64,000 bases of DNA from Thermococcus sp. M36 (GTDB taxonomy: Archaea; Methanobacteriota_B; Thermococci; Thermococcales; Thermococcaceae), in the NCBI RefSeq assembly GCF_012027355.1, contig NZ_SNUH01000002.1, forward strand, positions 229,991-293,990, given 5' to 3'. This document shows, in pieces, positions 23,383 through 31,598 of the stretch. Numbering within the stretch: position 1 is the stretch's first letter; every line of letters starts with the position of its first letter. The translations under genes and the position numbers were made by a program. The notes beneath the pieces were generated by a model. That model saw only the letters and a list, made by a program, of their open reading frames with translations, was not told where the DNA came from and searched no databases.

Positions 23383-25701
23383 ATGAAAGCTTACAGGCTT
23401 CACGTTCAGGGTATCGTTCAGGCCGTCGGCTTCCGTCCCTTCGTTTACAGGATAGCACACGAGCACGGGTTGAGGGGCTACGTCAAGAACCTCGGCGATG
23501 CAGGCGTCGAGATAGTGGTCGAGGGCGATGAGGGAAACATAGAGGCCTTTATCCGCGACCTCTATGCAAAAAAGCCCCCGCTTGCGAGGATAGAAAGTGT
23601 GAAGAAAAAAGAGATACCCATCCAGGGATTCGACCGCTTCTACATAGAAAAGAGCTCCCAGGGCGGAGGGGGTGGAGACTCGATAATCCCTCCAGACATA
23701 GCGATATGCGACGACTGTCTGAGGGAGCTTTTCAACCCAGCGGACAAGCGCTACATGTACCCCTTCATAGTCTGCACCAACTGCGGGCCAAGGTTCACGA
23801 TCATCGAGGATTTGCCATACGATAGAATCAACACCACGATGAGAGAGTTCCCGATGTGCGACTATTGTGAGAGCGAGTACAAAGATCCCCTCAACAGGCG
23901 CTATCACGCGGAGCCTGTCTGCTGTCCCGTCTGCGGACCATCTTACAGGCTCTACACGAACAATGGAGAGGAGATAACCGGAGACCCGCTGAAAAAGGCG
24001 GCAGAGCTCATTGATAAGGGATACATAGTGGCGATAAAGGGTATCGGCGGGATCCACCTCGCCTGTGATGCCACCAACGAGGAAGCTGTTGCGGAGCTGA
24101 GGAGGAGAACCCACAGGCCCCAGAAGCCCTTTGCTATAATGGCAAAGGACGTCGAGACTGTGGAGGAGTTCGCCTTCGTCTCGCCGGAGGAGCTTGAGGA
24201 GCTGACCTCTTACAGGAGGCCAATCGTGACCCTCCGCAAGAGGGAGCCGTTCCCGCTGCCGGAGAACCTTGCCCCGGGACTGCACACAATAGGCGTCATG
24301 CTCCCATACGCGGGAACCCACTACATCCTCTTCCACTGGAGCAGAAGCAAAGTCTACGTCATGACCTCCGCCAACTACCCGGGAATGCCGATGGTAAAGG
24401 ACAACGAGAGGGCCTTTAGGGAGCTGAAGGACGTTGCGGACTACTTCCTGCTCCACAACAGGAAGATACTCAATAGGGCTGACGACAGCGTTATACGCTT
24501 CGTGAACGGCAGGAGGGCGGTTATAAGAAGGAGCAGGGGCTTCGTGCCTCTGCCGATAGAGATACCCTTTGAATACCGCGGCCTGGCCGTTGGGGCCGAG
24601 CTGATGAACGCCTTCGGCGTGGCAAAGAACGGGAAGGTCTACCCGAGCCAGTACATAGGCAACACATCCAAAGTTGAGGTTCTTGAGTTCATGAGGGAAG
24701 CCATAGGGCACTTCCAGAGGATCCTCCGCGTTAAGGACTTCGACTTAATAGTCGCCGACCTGCACCCGAGTTACAACACGACCAAGCTGGCAATGGAAAT
24801 GGCCAATGAGCTGGGGACCGAGCTCCTGCAGGTCCAGCACCACTACGCTCACATAGCGAGCGTTATGGCCGAGAACGGTCTGGATGAAATCATAGGGATA
24901 GCGGTTGACGGGGTTGGCTACGGCACCGACGGAAACACCTGGGGCGGTGAGGTAATATACCTGAGCTACGAGGACGTGGAGAGATTGGCCCACATAGACT
25001 ACTACCCGCTCCCCGGCGGAGATCTGGCAAGCTACTACCCGCTGAGGGCGCTTATGGGTGTGCTCAGCAAGATATACGGTGTTGAGGAGCTGGAGGGGAT
25101 AATAGAGAGGTGCTGTCCCAAGGCGGTAGAGAGCCTCCGCTACGGGAAGGTCGAGTTCAAAGTGATTCTGAACCAGCTCGCGAAGGGAATAAACACGGGC
25201 TATGCGTCCTCAACGGGAAGAGTTCTCGACGCTTTCGCTGTGCTCCTCAACGTGGCATACAGAAGGCACTACGAGGGCGAGGCCGCGATGAAGCTTGAGA
25301 GCTTCGCGATGCGCGGCAAGAACGACCTCAAGTTCGAGGTTCCGGTCGAGGGCGAGCTGATAAAGGTTGATGAGCTGTTCAGGGACGCTTTGGAGGTTCT
25401 GGACAGGGCTGCCCCGGCGGACATAGCCTACTCAGTCCACCTCGCCCTGGGAAGGGCCTTTGCGGACGTTGCGGTGGAAAGGGCGAAGGAGTTTGGCGTG
25501 AGGAACATCGGCATCAGCGGTGGGGTCGCCTTCAATGAGCTGATAGTCAAGACGGTGAGGAAGATGGCTGAAGCGAACGGCCTGAACTTCTACACCACCC
25601 ACGAGGTGCCGCGCGGCGACAACGGGATAAACGTGGGACAGGCTTTCCTCGGCGGCCTGTACCTTGAGGGATACCTCACGAAGGAGGACCTGATGTTGTG
25701 A
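23383..25701 (+). CDS. hypF: Carbamoyltransferase HypF
   Basis: Makes thiocarbamate on HypE from carbamoyl phosphate and ATP, the source of hydrogenase CN ligands. 772 residues with the full domain order: acylphosphatase-like domain (about 1-90, with VQGIVQAVGFRPFVYR), a zinc region with four CxxC pairs (CDDC, CTNCGPRFT, CDYC, CCPVCGP; about 108-188), YrdC-like domain (about 200-390) and the Kae1-like C-terminal domain with QHHYAHIASVMAENG (about 485) and GVAFNELIV. ATG 23383 follows GGTGGGAGGA; a GTG three codons earlier is in frame. Own promoter with SurR sites. Confidence 0.96.
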   Translation: MKAYRLHVQGIVQAVGFRPFVYRIAHEHGLRGYVKNLGDAGVEIVVEGDEGNIEAFIRDLYAKKPPLARIESVKKKEIPIQGFDRFYIEKSSQGGGGGDSIIPPDIAICDDCLRELFNPADKRYMYPFIVCTNCGPRFTIIEDLPYDRINTTMREFPMCDYCESEYKDPLNRRYHAEPVCCPVCGPSYRLYTNNGEEITGDPLKKAAELIDKGYIVAIKGIGGIHLACDATNEEAVAELRRRTHRPQKPFAIMAKDVETVEEFAFVSPEELEELTSYRRPIVTLRKREPFPLPENLAPGLHTIGVMLPYAGTHYILFHWSRSKVYVMTSANYPGMPMVKDNERAFRELKDVADYFLLHNRKILNRADDSVIRFVNGRRAVIRRSRGFVPLPIEIPFEYRGLAVGAELMNAFGVAKNGKVYPSQYIGNTSKVEVLEFMREAIGHFQRILRVKDFDLIVADLHPSYNTTKLAMEMANELGTELLQVQHHYAHIASVMAENGLDEIIGIAVDGVGYGTDGNTWGGEVIYLSYEDVERLAHIDYYPLPGGDLASYYPLRALMGVLSKIYGVEELEGIIERCCPKAVESLRYGKVEFKVILNQLAKGINTGYASSTGRVLDAFAVLLNVAYRRHYEGEAAMKLESFAMRGKNDLKFEVPVEGELIKVDELFRDALEVLDRAAPADIAYSVHLALGRAFADVAVERAKEFGVRNIGISGGVAFNELIVKTVRKMAEANGLNFYTTHEVPRGDNGINVGQAFLGGLYLEGYLTKEDLML

Positions 25702-25749
25702 GGAAAGGTTAAATTCAATTTATTCACAACGATAACTGGGGGGAGAAAG

Positions 25750-26760
25750 ATGAAGATCAAGCTCGAACACGGAGCAGGCGGGGAAATAATGGAGGAGCTC
25801 TTGAGGGACGTCATACTGAGGACACTGACCCTCAAGAGCGCAGGAGGAGTTGGACTGGATGCCCTCGACGACGGGGCGACGATACCCCTCGGAGATAAGC
25901 ACCTCGTCTTCACGATAGACGGGCACACAGTGAGGCCGCTCTTCTTTCCGGGGGGAGACATTGGCCGTCTTTCAGTCAGCGGAACAGTGAACGATCTGGC
26001 AGTTATGGGGGCAAAGCCCCTCGCTCTAGCCAACTCTATGATAATCGGTGAGGGCTTCGACGGCGAAGACCTGAAGAAAATCCTCCGCTCGATGGATGAA
26101 ACGGCCAGAGAAGTCCCGGTTCCGATAGTCACCGGCGACACCAAGGTCGTCGAGGACGGCATAGAGATGTTCGTCATTACAGCAGGAATAGGGATAGCCG
26201 AGAGGCCGATAACCGACTCGGGGGCGAAGGTCGGTGATGTCGTCCTCGTCAGCGGCACCGTTGGCGACCACGGCATCGCCCTGATGAGCCACCGCGAGGG
26301 GATAGCTTTCGAGACCGAGCTGGAGAGCGACGTGGCCCCGATATGGGAAGTGGTTGAGGCCGTGGCAAAGGCCATTGGCTGGGAGAACATCCACGCCATG
26401 AAGGACCCGACGAGGGGCGGGCTGAGCAACGCCCTCAACGAGATGGCCAGAAAAGCGGACGTCGGTATACTCATAAGGGAGGCGGACGTCCCAATAAGGC
26501 CAGAGGTCAGGGCGGCGAGCGACATGCTTGGAATAAGCCCCTTCGATGTAGCCAACGAGGGCAAGGTCGTCATGATAGTCCCGAAGGAGCACGCTGAGGA
26601 GGCCTTAAGGGCTATGAGAGGCACGGAAAAAGGCAGGAACGCCGCGATAATCGGCGAAGTGATAGACCAGTACCGGGGCAAGGTTCTCGTTGAGACCGGA
26701 ATCGGGGGTAAGAGGTTCCTGGAGCCGCCGGCCGGGGACCCCGTCCCGAGGGTCTGCTGA
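25750..26760 (+). CDS. hypE: Hydrogenase maturation protein HypE
   Basis: Dehydrates the HypF-made thiocarbamate to a thiocyanate. 336 residues, AIR-synthase/PurM fold: LEHGAGGEIMEELL at the N terminus, DDGATIPLGD, GRLSVSGTVNDLAVMGAKP, and DPTRGGLSNALNE. The C terminus ends exactly ...VPRVC, the conserved PRxC tail whose cysteine carries the thiocarbamate, so the gene is complete. It is 48 nt after hypF; GGGGGGAGA precedes the ATG. Confidence 0.96.
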   Translation: MKIKLEHGAGGEIMEELLRDVILRTLTLKSAGGVGLDALDDGATIPLGDKHLVFTIDGHTVRPLFFPGGDIGRLSVSGTVNDLAVMGAKPLALANSMIIGEGFDGEDLKKILRSMDETAREVPVPIVTGDTKVVEDGIEMFVITAGIGIAERPITDSGAKVGDVVLVSGTVGDHGIALMSHREGIAFETELESDVAPIWEVVEAVAKAIGWENIHAMKDPTRGGLSNALNEMARKADVGILIREADVPIRPEVRAASDMLGISPFDVANEGKVVMIVPKEHAEEALRAMRGTEKGRNAAIIGEVIDQYRGKVLVETGIGGKRFLEPPAGDPVPRVC

Positions 26761-26762
26761 CC

Positions 26763-26768
26763 TTTTTT
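26763..26768 (+). terminator. T-run after hypE
   Basis: Six T residues three nt after the hypE stop, before the separate promoter of the next gene pair. Confidence 0.4.
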
Positions 26769-26784
26769 CCCAATTCTCACTTTT

Positions 26785-26820
26785 GTCCCCAACCTTCGGT
26801 TTGAGAAAGCCGTATAAGGC
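26785..26820 (+). promoter_or_regulatory. Promoter of TBP-like/desulfurase pair with near-perfect SurR site
   Basis: GTCCCCAACCTTCGGTT at 26785-26801 matches GTTn3AACn5GTT with one mismatch (GTC for the first GTT). It is followed by GTATAAGG at 26812-26819. Site-to-TATA spacing and flanking bases (…GGTTT-AGAAA-C…TATAA-GGCC) closely parallel the hypF promoter, pointing to co-regulation. Confidence 0.6.
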
Positions 26821-26851
26821 CACTTTTCCAAATTTCAAACGGGTGGTGGAC

Positions 26852-27145
26852 ATGATAATCGCAAAACCCTGCACCACGATGAAGGGCATCGTTATAAGCG
26901 GCTACTCATGGGAGAAGCAGGTTAAGATAGACCTGACGAAGACGGCCCAGTGTCTCAAGCAGAGGGGCTATGCAGTCAAAAAGCTCATCCCCGGCATGAT
27001 GCTGATCCTTGAGATGGAGGGCTACGAGACGAGCGTTTACCCGAGCGGAAAAATAATAATCAAAATGCTCGAAGACTCCAACAAGGGCCGCGAGATGGCA
27101 AAGGCCATATACGACTGTGCCGGAGTTCTGGAGGTGGTTGCATGA
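26852..27145 (+). CDS. Single-repeat TBP-fold-like protein, unknown function
   Basis: 98 residues, ATG behind GGGTGGTGG. The protein is not a named family to me, but the segment DLTKTAQCLKQRGYAVKKLIPGMMLILEMEGYETSVYPSGKIIIKM (quoted in part: PGMMLILE, SVYPSGKIIIK) follows the pattern of one half of TATA-binding protein (DL-A--L---Y-P--FPGL-----PKA--LIF-SGK), and the next helix (NKGREMAKAIYDCAGVLEVV) fits TBP's long helix. Only one repeat is present. Three cysteines (CTT, AQC, YDC). It overlaps the cysteine desulfurase gene by ATGA, so the two are translated together. Confidence 0.72.
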   Translation: MIIAKPCTTMKGIVISGYSWEKQVKIDLTKTAQCLKQRGYAVKKLIPGMMLILEMEGYETSVYPSGKIIIKMLEDSNKGREMAKAIYDCAGVLEVVA

Positions 27146-28341
27146 GGATCCCTGATGATGTAAGGAAGGACATACCCCTGACTTCTGAGGTCATATACTT
27201 CGACAACACCGCAACCTCTCTCACCCCGAAACCCGTGGTAGAGGCCATGGACGAGTACTACCTGAAGTACCGTGCCAACGTCCACAGGGGGATCCACAGG
27301 CTCTCCCAGATGGCGACCCACAAGTACGAAGAGAGCAGGAAGATTGTTGCCGATTTCCTCAACGCCAAGTTTGAAGAAATAGTGTTCACCAAGAACACCA
27401 GCGAGAGCCTCAACCTCGTGGCTTTGGGGCTCGAACACCTCTTCAAGCCCGGCGACAAGATAGTGACCACGCCCTATGAGCACCACTCCGATCTGCTCCC
27501 CTGGCAGAGGCTGGCCAAAAAGCTCAGCCTGAAGCTGGAGTTCATCGAGGGCGACGACGAGGGCAACCTAGACCTGAGCGACGCGGAAAGGAAGATTAAG
27601 GGGGCAAAGCTCGTCGCGGTTCAGCACGTCTCCAACGCCCTCGGCGTCATCCACGAGATCGAGGAGCTCGGAAAGATGGCCAAGGAGGAGGGGGCGATAT
27701 TCGTCATTGACGCTGCCCAGAGCGCTGGCCACATGGAGGTTGACGTCAAGAAGTTCCGCGCCGACTTCCTGGGCTTTTCTGGCCACAAGGGGCCGATGGG
27801 GCCCACGGGAATTGGGGTCCTCTACATCAATGAGGAGTTCTTTGACACCTTCGAGCCTCCTTTCCTTGGAGGTGGAACCATAGAGGATGTTGACCTGTGC
27901 TGTTACAAGCTAACCGAGCCGCCGGAGAGGTTTGAAGCAGGAACGCCCAACATAGGCGGAGCAATAGGTCTCGCCGCTGGAATAAAGTACATCGAGAAGA
28001 TAGGCCTCGACAAAATCGAAAGGCAGGAGTACAAACTCGTGAAGCGCATCACGGAGGGCCTCGACGAACTTGAAGTCCCGTGGTACGGGCCGAGGAACCT
28101 GAAAAAACACGCCGGTGTTGTGAGCTTCAACGTTCCGCCGCTCCACCCGCACGACGTCGCGGCGATACTCGACGAGCACAGGATAATGGTTCGCTCCGGC
28201 CACCACTGCGCCCTGCCGGTCATGAAGAGGCTGGGCATCAACGGAACCGTGAGGGCCTCGTTCCACGTTTACAACAGCATTGAAGAGGTGGAGACCTTCC
28301 TGGGAGTCATGGAGGAAATAGTGAAAAGTCTGAGGGGCTAA
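27142..28341 (+). CDS. csdA: Cysteine desulfurase (SufS/CsdA-type)
   Basis: PLP enzyme releasing sulfur from cysteine as a persulfide for Fe-S cluster assembly. 399 residues. Seen: YFDNTATSLTP at the N terminus, HHSDLLPW (PLP-stacking His near residue 115), DAAQSAGH, the Schiff-base Lys216 in SGHKGPMGPTG, and the persulfide Cys356 in RSGHHCALP, in the short SufS-like loop. C terminus complete. Coupled by ATGA overlap to the TBP-like gene and placed after hypE, which suggests a duty in supplying clusters to the hydrogenase or HypD. Whether it also serves general Fe-S assembly cannot be told. Confidence 0.92.
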   Translation: MRIPDDVRKDIPLTSEVIYFDNTATSLTPKPVVEAMDEYYLKYRANVHRGIHRLSQMATHKYEESRKIVADFLNAKFEEIVFTKNTSESLNLVALGLEHLFKPGDKIVTTPYEHHSDLLPWQRLAKKLSLKLEFIEGDDEGNLDLSDAERKIKGAKLVAVQHVSNALGVIHEIEELGKMAKEEGAIFVIDAAQSAGHMEVDVKKFRADFLGFSGHKGPMGPTGIGVLYINEEFFDTFEPPFLGGGTIEDVDLCCYKLTEPPERFEAGTPNIGGAIGLAAGIKYIEKIGLDKIERQEYKLVKRITEGLDELEVPWYGPRNLKKHAGVVSFNVPPLHPHDVAAILDEHRIMVRSGHHCALPVMKRLGINGTVRASFHVYNSIEEVETFLGVMEEIVKSLRG

Positions 28342-28464
28342 AGGGGCATCTCGCCCCACTCCACACCTATTGTTTCGGGCGTGCGGTATATAAATGCCCC
28401 CGCCCATTAGGACGTGCTTTCTCATCGGGCCGGCGGAACGCCGTTGGCCTCATAGGCCTTATCA
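28342..28464. other. Intergenic segment with orphan plus-strand promoter-like element
   Basis: GGTATATAAATG at about 28385-28396 is a strong TATA-like sequence on the plus strand, followed by a GC-rich stretch containing the hairpin GGCCTCATAGGCC and then a pyrimidine-rich end (CCCTCCTTTTT near 28471-28481). No reading frame follows. It may drive a small RNA or an antisense of the broken gene to its right. Confidence 0.35.
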
Positions 28465-28797
28465 TTAAGTCCCTCCTTTTTCTGACCACGCGCTCACGAC
28501 GAGGAAGGCCATTCCCGCGATGGTTATGCTGTAGGTCTCTCCTAGATCCACCAGGATGTTTCCTCCAAACTTCGGCGGGTTTCCGGAGTAGAACGCTTCG
28601 TCCAGGGGTGTGTATCTCTTCTGGATGCCTTCTGCATACTTGTTCTCGGACTTCGCCACCTCCAGAAGGCTCTTCACCTTTCCCGGCCACTCGTCCATCC
28701 CGAAAACCTTGGGGGTTCTTCCGCGATAGACCGAGTCGTAGAAAACGTCCTCGCCCTTCCTCTAAAAAAGCCTGACGGCTATCTTGGAATACCCCAT
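28465..28797 (-). pseudogene. Small gene interrupted by an in-frame amber codon
   Basis: ATG 28797 lies behind GGTGGAC and a TATA-like GTTTATAC near 28833, and reads MGYSKIAVRLF, then TAG at 28762-28764, then continues in the same frame RKGEDVFYDSVYRG... to ...VVSAWSEKGGT and a stop at 28465. The joined product would be 110 residues. The part after the stop is protein-like (acidic/basic balance, LGETYSITIAGMAFLVVSAW resembling a beta strand/hydrophobic segment). I do not recognise the family. One substitution would explain the stop; a sequencing error, a decaying gene, or readthrough are alternatives. A shorter product could restart at ATG 28698. Confidence 0.55.
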
Positions 28798-28853
28798 AAG
28801 TCCACCGGTTAAAAATACGGGGAGGTTGTATAAACGGGTTCTGGTTCGCTCCC

Positions 28854-29990
28854 CTAAACGACCCTGACTACCCGCTCCATCCACGGACTCACGCGAACCC
28901 TGATGTAGCCCCGGAGCTTTTCGTCAACTTCCCTGTCGCCCGTGTAGACCCGAACCGCGCTGCCGGCTATCTTCGATGGCGTTGCCACAACGAGGATGTT
29001 CTCCTTCGGGATCCTCCTCAACACCTCGGCGGAAAACTGCTGGTTACCCCTTCCGAAGAGAAAGCCGAGACCCCCTATCACCGTAACGACTATTTTCGGA
29101 CCTCTGTCAGTGAAGTGGAGGAGGTCCCTTTCAGCCGCGTCCTTCACGAGCAGTTCCGCCTTCCCGTCCCTGACTTCAACGACATCAACACCAAGGAGAG
29201 TTCCATCTATACCAAGCCTGTCCTTTATCCTCTTGATTGTCGAACCGGAGCCAAGGAAATAAACTCCATCCCTTTCAAGTATCTCCTCTGCAACCGCTTC
29301 GGCTATGGCCTCAAGCTCTTCCTCTTCATCGAGTGGAAGTCTCTCCTTGCTCCCCTGGACAAGGGTCTCGACAACCGGGACGATGGCCTTCCCGTAGGTC
29401 CTCGCTTTAACCTCGTCGTGGCGGTAGGCGTCTTCATCTATGTCCCTTACCTCACGCTCTTCAAGCTTTACACTACCATGGAGAAACTCCACCAGAACCC
29501 TCGCCGCGTCCTCTGGCGAGGTGGCAAAAACACCAGAGTACATCTTAACCCCGGTGGGGATTCCGAGGATCGGGAGATTCTCATCGATTGCCTCAACCAC
29601 ATCCCTGGCCGTTCCGTCTCCGCCCGCAAAGAGGAGGAGGTCAACCTTTCCGAGCATCCTTCTCGCGAGCTCCTTGGTGTCCTCTGAAGTCGTGTCGGGA
29701 ATTTCGACACCGTCAAGGACGCGGTAGCCTATCTCCCTGTGCCCGATTACCTCAAATGGGATGTCAAACTCCTTTAAAACGTCCTCACCGAGCGGCCTCG
29801 GGCCGGTGAGGAACTCGATTTTTCCAGCTTTACCGTAGTGGTCCAGCTCGGCCAGGAAGAGCCTCACCAGGTCGGCCGCCACGGGTCTGGCACCCCTCCT
29901 GACGGCCTCATCAACAACACCGTCCGTGCCCTTGAGGGCGACCTTCCCACCCATCCCGGCTATCGGGTTGATTATAAGCCCAACGCGCAT
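28854..29990 (-). CDS. ATP-NAD kinase family protein (COG3199-like)
   Basis: 378 residues. N-terminal NAD-kinase/diacylglycerol-kinase fold: GLIINPIAGMGGKVALKGTDG (residues 4-24, NPxAG signature) and LLLFAGGDGTARDVVEAI (GGDGT nucleotide motif near residue 138). The C-terminal half is the extra domain of the AcoX-like/COG3199 subgroup, with YFLGSGSTIKRIKDRLG and VTVIGGLGFLFGRGNQQFS. Probably a polyphosphate/ATP-dependent NAD kinase, but substrate is not proven by motifs. It begins 5 nt after the end of the channel gene, likely one operon. Confidence 0.8.
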   Translation of the reverse strand: MRVGLIINPIAGMGGKVALKGTDGVVDEAVRRGARPVAADLVRLFLAELDHYGKAGKIEFLTGPRPLGEDVLKEFDIPFEVIGHREIGYRVLDGVEIPDTTSEDTKELARRMLGKVDLLLFAGGDGTARDVVEAIDENLPILGIPTGVKMYSGVFATSPEDAARVLVEFLHGSVKLEEREVRDIDEDAYRHDEVKARTYGKAIVPVVETLVQGSKERLPLDEEEELEAIAEAVAEEILERDGVYFLGSGSTIKRIKDRLGIDGTLLGVDVVEVRDGKAELLVKDAAERDLLHFTDRGPKIVVTVIGGLGFLFGRGNQQFSAEVLRRIPKENILVVATPSKIAGSAVRVYTGDREVDEKLRGYIRVRVSPWMERVVRVV

Positions 29991-29994
29991 GGGA

Positions 29995-31437
29995 TCACCT
30001 CATGTACTTTCTCGCGAAGACTGTCAGGAACACTGCCCACATAAACATTCCAAAGAGGGCCTCCACCGAGGCGATGACCCTGCCGACGCCTATCGGGTGG
30101 TAGTCACCGTAGCCCAGGGTCGTGGCCGTTACGACGCTGAAGTATTCGTAGTCGAGAAAGGCCATGCTGCTTGATAGTCCCTCTACACTGTTAGTCAGGA
30201 AGAACAGAACCGGGAAGAAGACGTTGACAGCTAGGATCCATATGAGTATCGGCCTCTTCCAGTCGGTTCCATACCTGCAGGTCAGGTCGGCAAAGAGCCA
30301 CTCGAAAATGCCCTCCAGTTTGAGAAAGAACTTTTTGAGGCCCTTTCTCCTGCCGCTCAGCCGGGAGTTCCTCTTGGCGACCATCTCAAGGTAGTAATAC
30401 CCGTCCGCCCTCTCAAAGTCCCCGTTCCTCTCCCAGCTTATCCTGGCAAGACGGTAGAAGACTTCCGCCGCGCGGTAACTGTTGAACCTGCAGTCTTCAA
30501 CTTCAACAAAACCCTCAACGCTCAGTTCGACAGGTATGTTGGGAAGGACAGTGGAATTCCACGTGAAGTCCCCGTGAAAGGACGTCTTCCGGAATATCAT
30601 GTTGCCCATAACCTTCGTATGGACGAACTCGGGGTTCTTAAGCCAGCTACCAAGTATCTCGGCGTGGCCGAAGACCCTTAGGTTCTCGAATACGAGACCG
30701 CCGTGGAAGCGCCTCACGCTCAGCCTGACCTGCCTCTTAAACCTCGCCGACTGGTCGAACTCTATGTCCCGCAGCATTAACGCCGTTACCTTCACGCTTC
30801 TTTCAGAGGATGTTGCCGGCTTTATGCCGTGCTCCTCCAGAATGCGTTTCATGAGCGGGTAGCGGACGTTGATTCCAATTCTCCTTACGTCTCTGAGGCC
30901 GCCCAGCTCTATCCGCCCGAGTGCCCTCTTTTCGCCGTACTCCTCCTCCCCCCGGAGGCCCCTCCCGATGTACTCGACAGAGTTTATCATGACGTAGCGG
31001 ACGCTTGAATCCCAGACGTATACCGAATTTGAGAACTTTACCATGATGATGTTTAGGCCGAACACCTGCGAGTTGTGAATCAGTATCGTCCCGAGCTCAC
31101 TCCCAAAAACGACAATTCTGCCAACGTGGGAACTGTAGACAGTCAGGCCCCTAAGGCTTACGGAGTCCAGAAGCAGGTTCATGATCCTGGAGTTCTTGAA
31201 CACCAGGGGCCTCTCCGCCCTAAAACCGCTTACCTTAATGTCATACAGGTAAACGCCTTCGAAGTACGTCTGGCCTGCTTTCAGCCTCCTCAGAAAAGCC
31301 TTCTCCTTGATTTCTCTTATTCCCTCCCCCAGAAGCCGCTCGCCTTCATCGTAGGGGATGTGCAGGGGGCAATACTTTGAACCCTCAACTGGTTTTAGCC
31401 TGCATCTGTGCCCGTTCTCGTAGACGTACTCGCACAT
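29995..31437 (-). CDS. Potassium-channel protein with N-terminal zinc motif and pentapeptide/beta-helix-like region
   Basis: 480 residues. Three parts: residues 1-30 contain CEYVYENGHRCRLKP...YCPLH, a C-x8-9-C...C-x2-H metal motif; residues about 50-330 are a series of strands with regularly spaced hydrophobic residues (FKNSRIMNLLLDSVSLRGLTVYSSHVGRI, quoted core SVSLRGLTVYSS) resembling pentapeptide or right-handed beta-helix repeats; the end (about 395-480) has two membrane helices flanking the K+ selectivity filter TATTLGYGDYHPIG, as in two-helix Ion_trans_2 channels. The beta-helix part is presumably a cytoplasmic sensor or scaffold. ATG 31437 lies behind GGGAGGC; a TTG five codons upstream is less likely. 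Confidence 0.82.
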   Translation of the reverse strand: MCEYVYENGHRCRLKPVEGSKYCPLHIPYDEGERLLGEGIREIKEKAFLRRLKAGQTYFEGVYLYDIKVSGFRAERPLVFKNSRIMNLLLDSVSLRGLTVYSSHVGRIVVFGSELGTILIHNSQVFGLNIIMVKFSNSVYVWDSSVRYVMINSVEYIGRGLRGEEEYGEKRALGRIELGGLRDVRRIGINVRYPLMKRILEEHGIKPATSSERSVKVTALMLRDIEFDQSARFKRQVRLSVRRFHGGLVFENLRVFGHAEILGSWLKNPEFVHTKVMGNMIFRKTSFHGDFTWNSTVLPNIPVELSVEGFVEVEDCRFNSYRAAEVFYRLARISWERNGDFERADGYYYLEMVAKRNSRLSGRRKGLKKFFLKLEGIFEWLFADLTCRYGTDWKRPILIWILAVNVFFPVLFFLTNSVEGLSSSMAFLDYEYFSVVTATTLGYGDYHPIGVGRVIASVEALFGMFMWAVFLTVFARKYMR

Positions 31438-31598
31438 ATGCCTCCCGGACAAACTGGGTCTGGGGATTAATTAAGGTTTTCTCCACTATCGGGATGAAGC
31501 ACAGTATGCTAGGTAGCCACACTTGAACATCCAGGTAGGTTTTCCACCAGCAACCTTTTTAAACCGATCCCCACTCCCGAAGCCCTCAGGGTGAAAAA

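Noticed and set aside
23287..24711. 474-codon frame antisense to hypF
   Set aside because: hypF is a complete, motif-bearing gene on the other strand; the antisense product has no recognisable domain.
25590..26831. 413-codon frame antisense to hypE
   Set aside because: Ser/Pro-rich shadow of hypE, low complexity, no start signals.
28367..28690. 107-codon frame overlapping the broken small gene in another frame
   Set aside because: Low-complexity R/G-rich translation; the frame starting at 28797 has promoter, ribosome site and a more protein-like composition.
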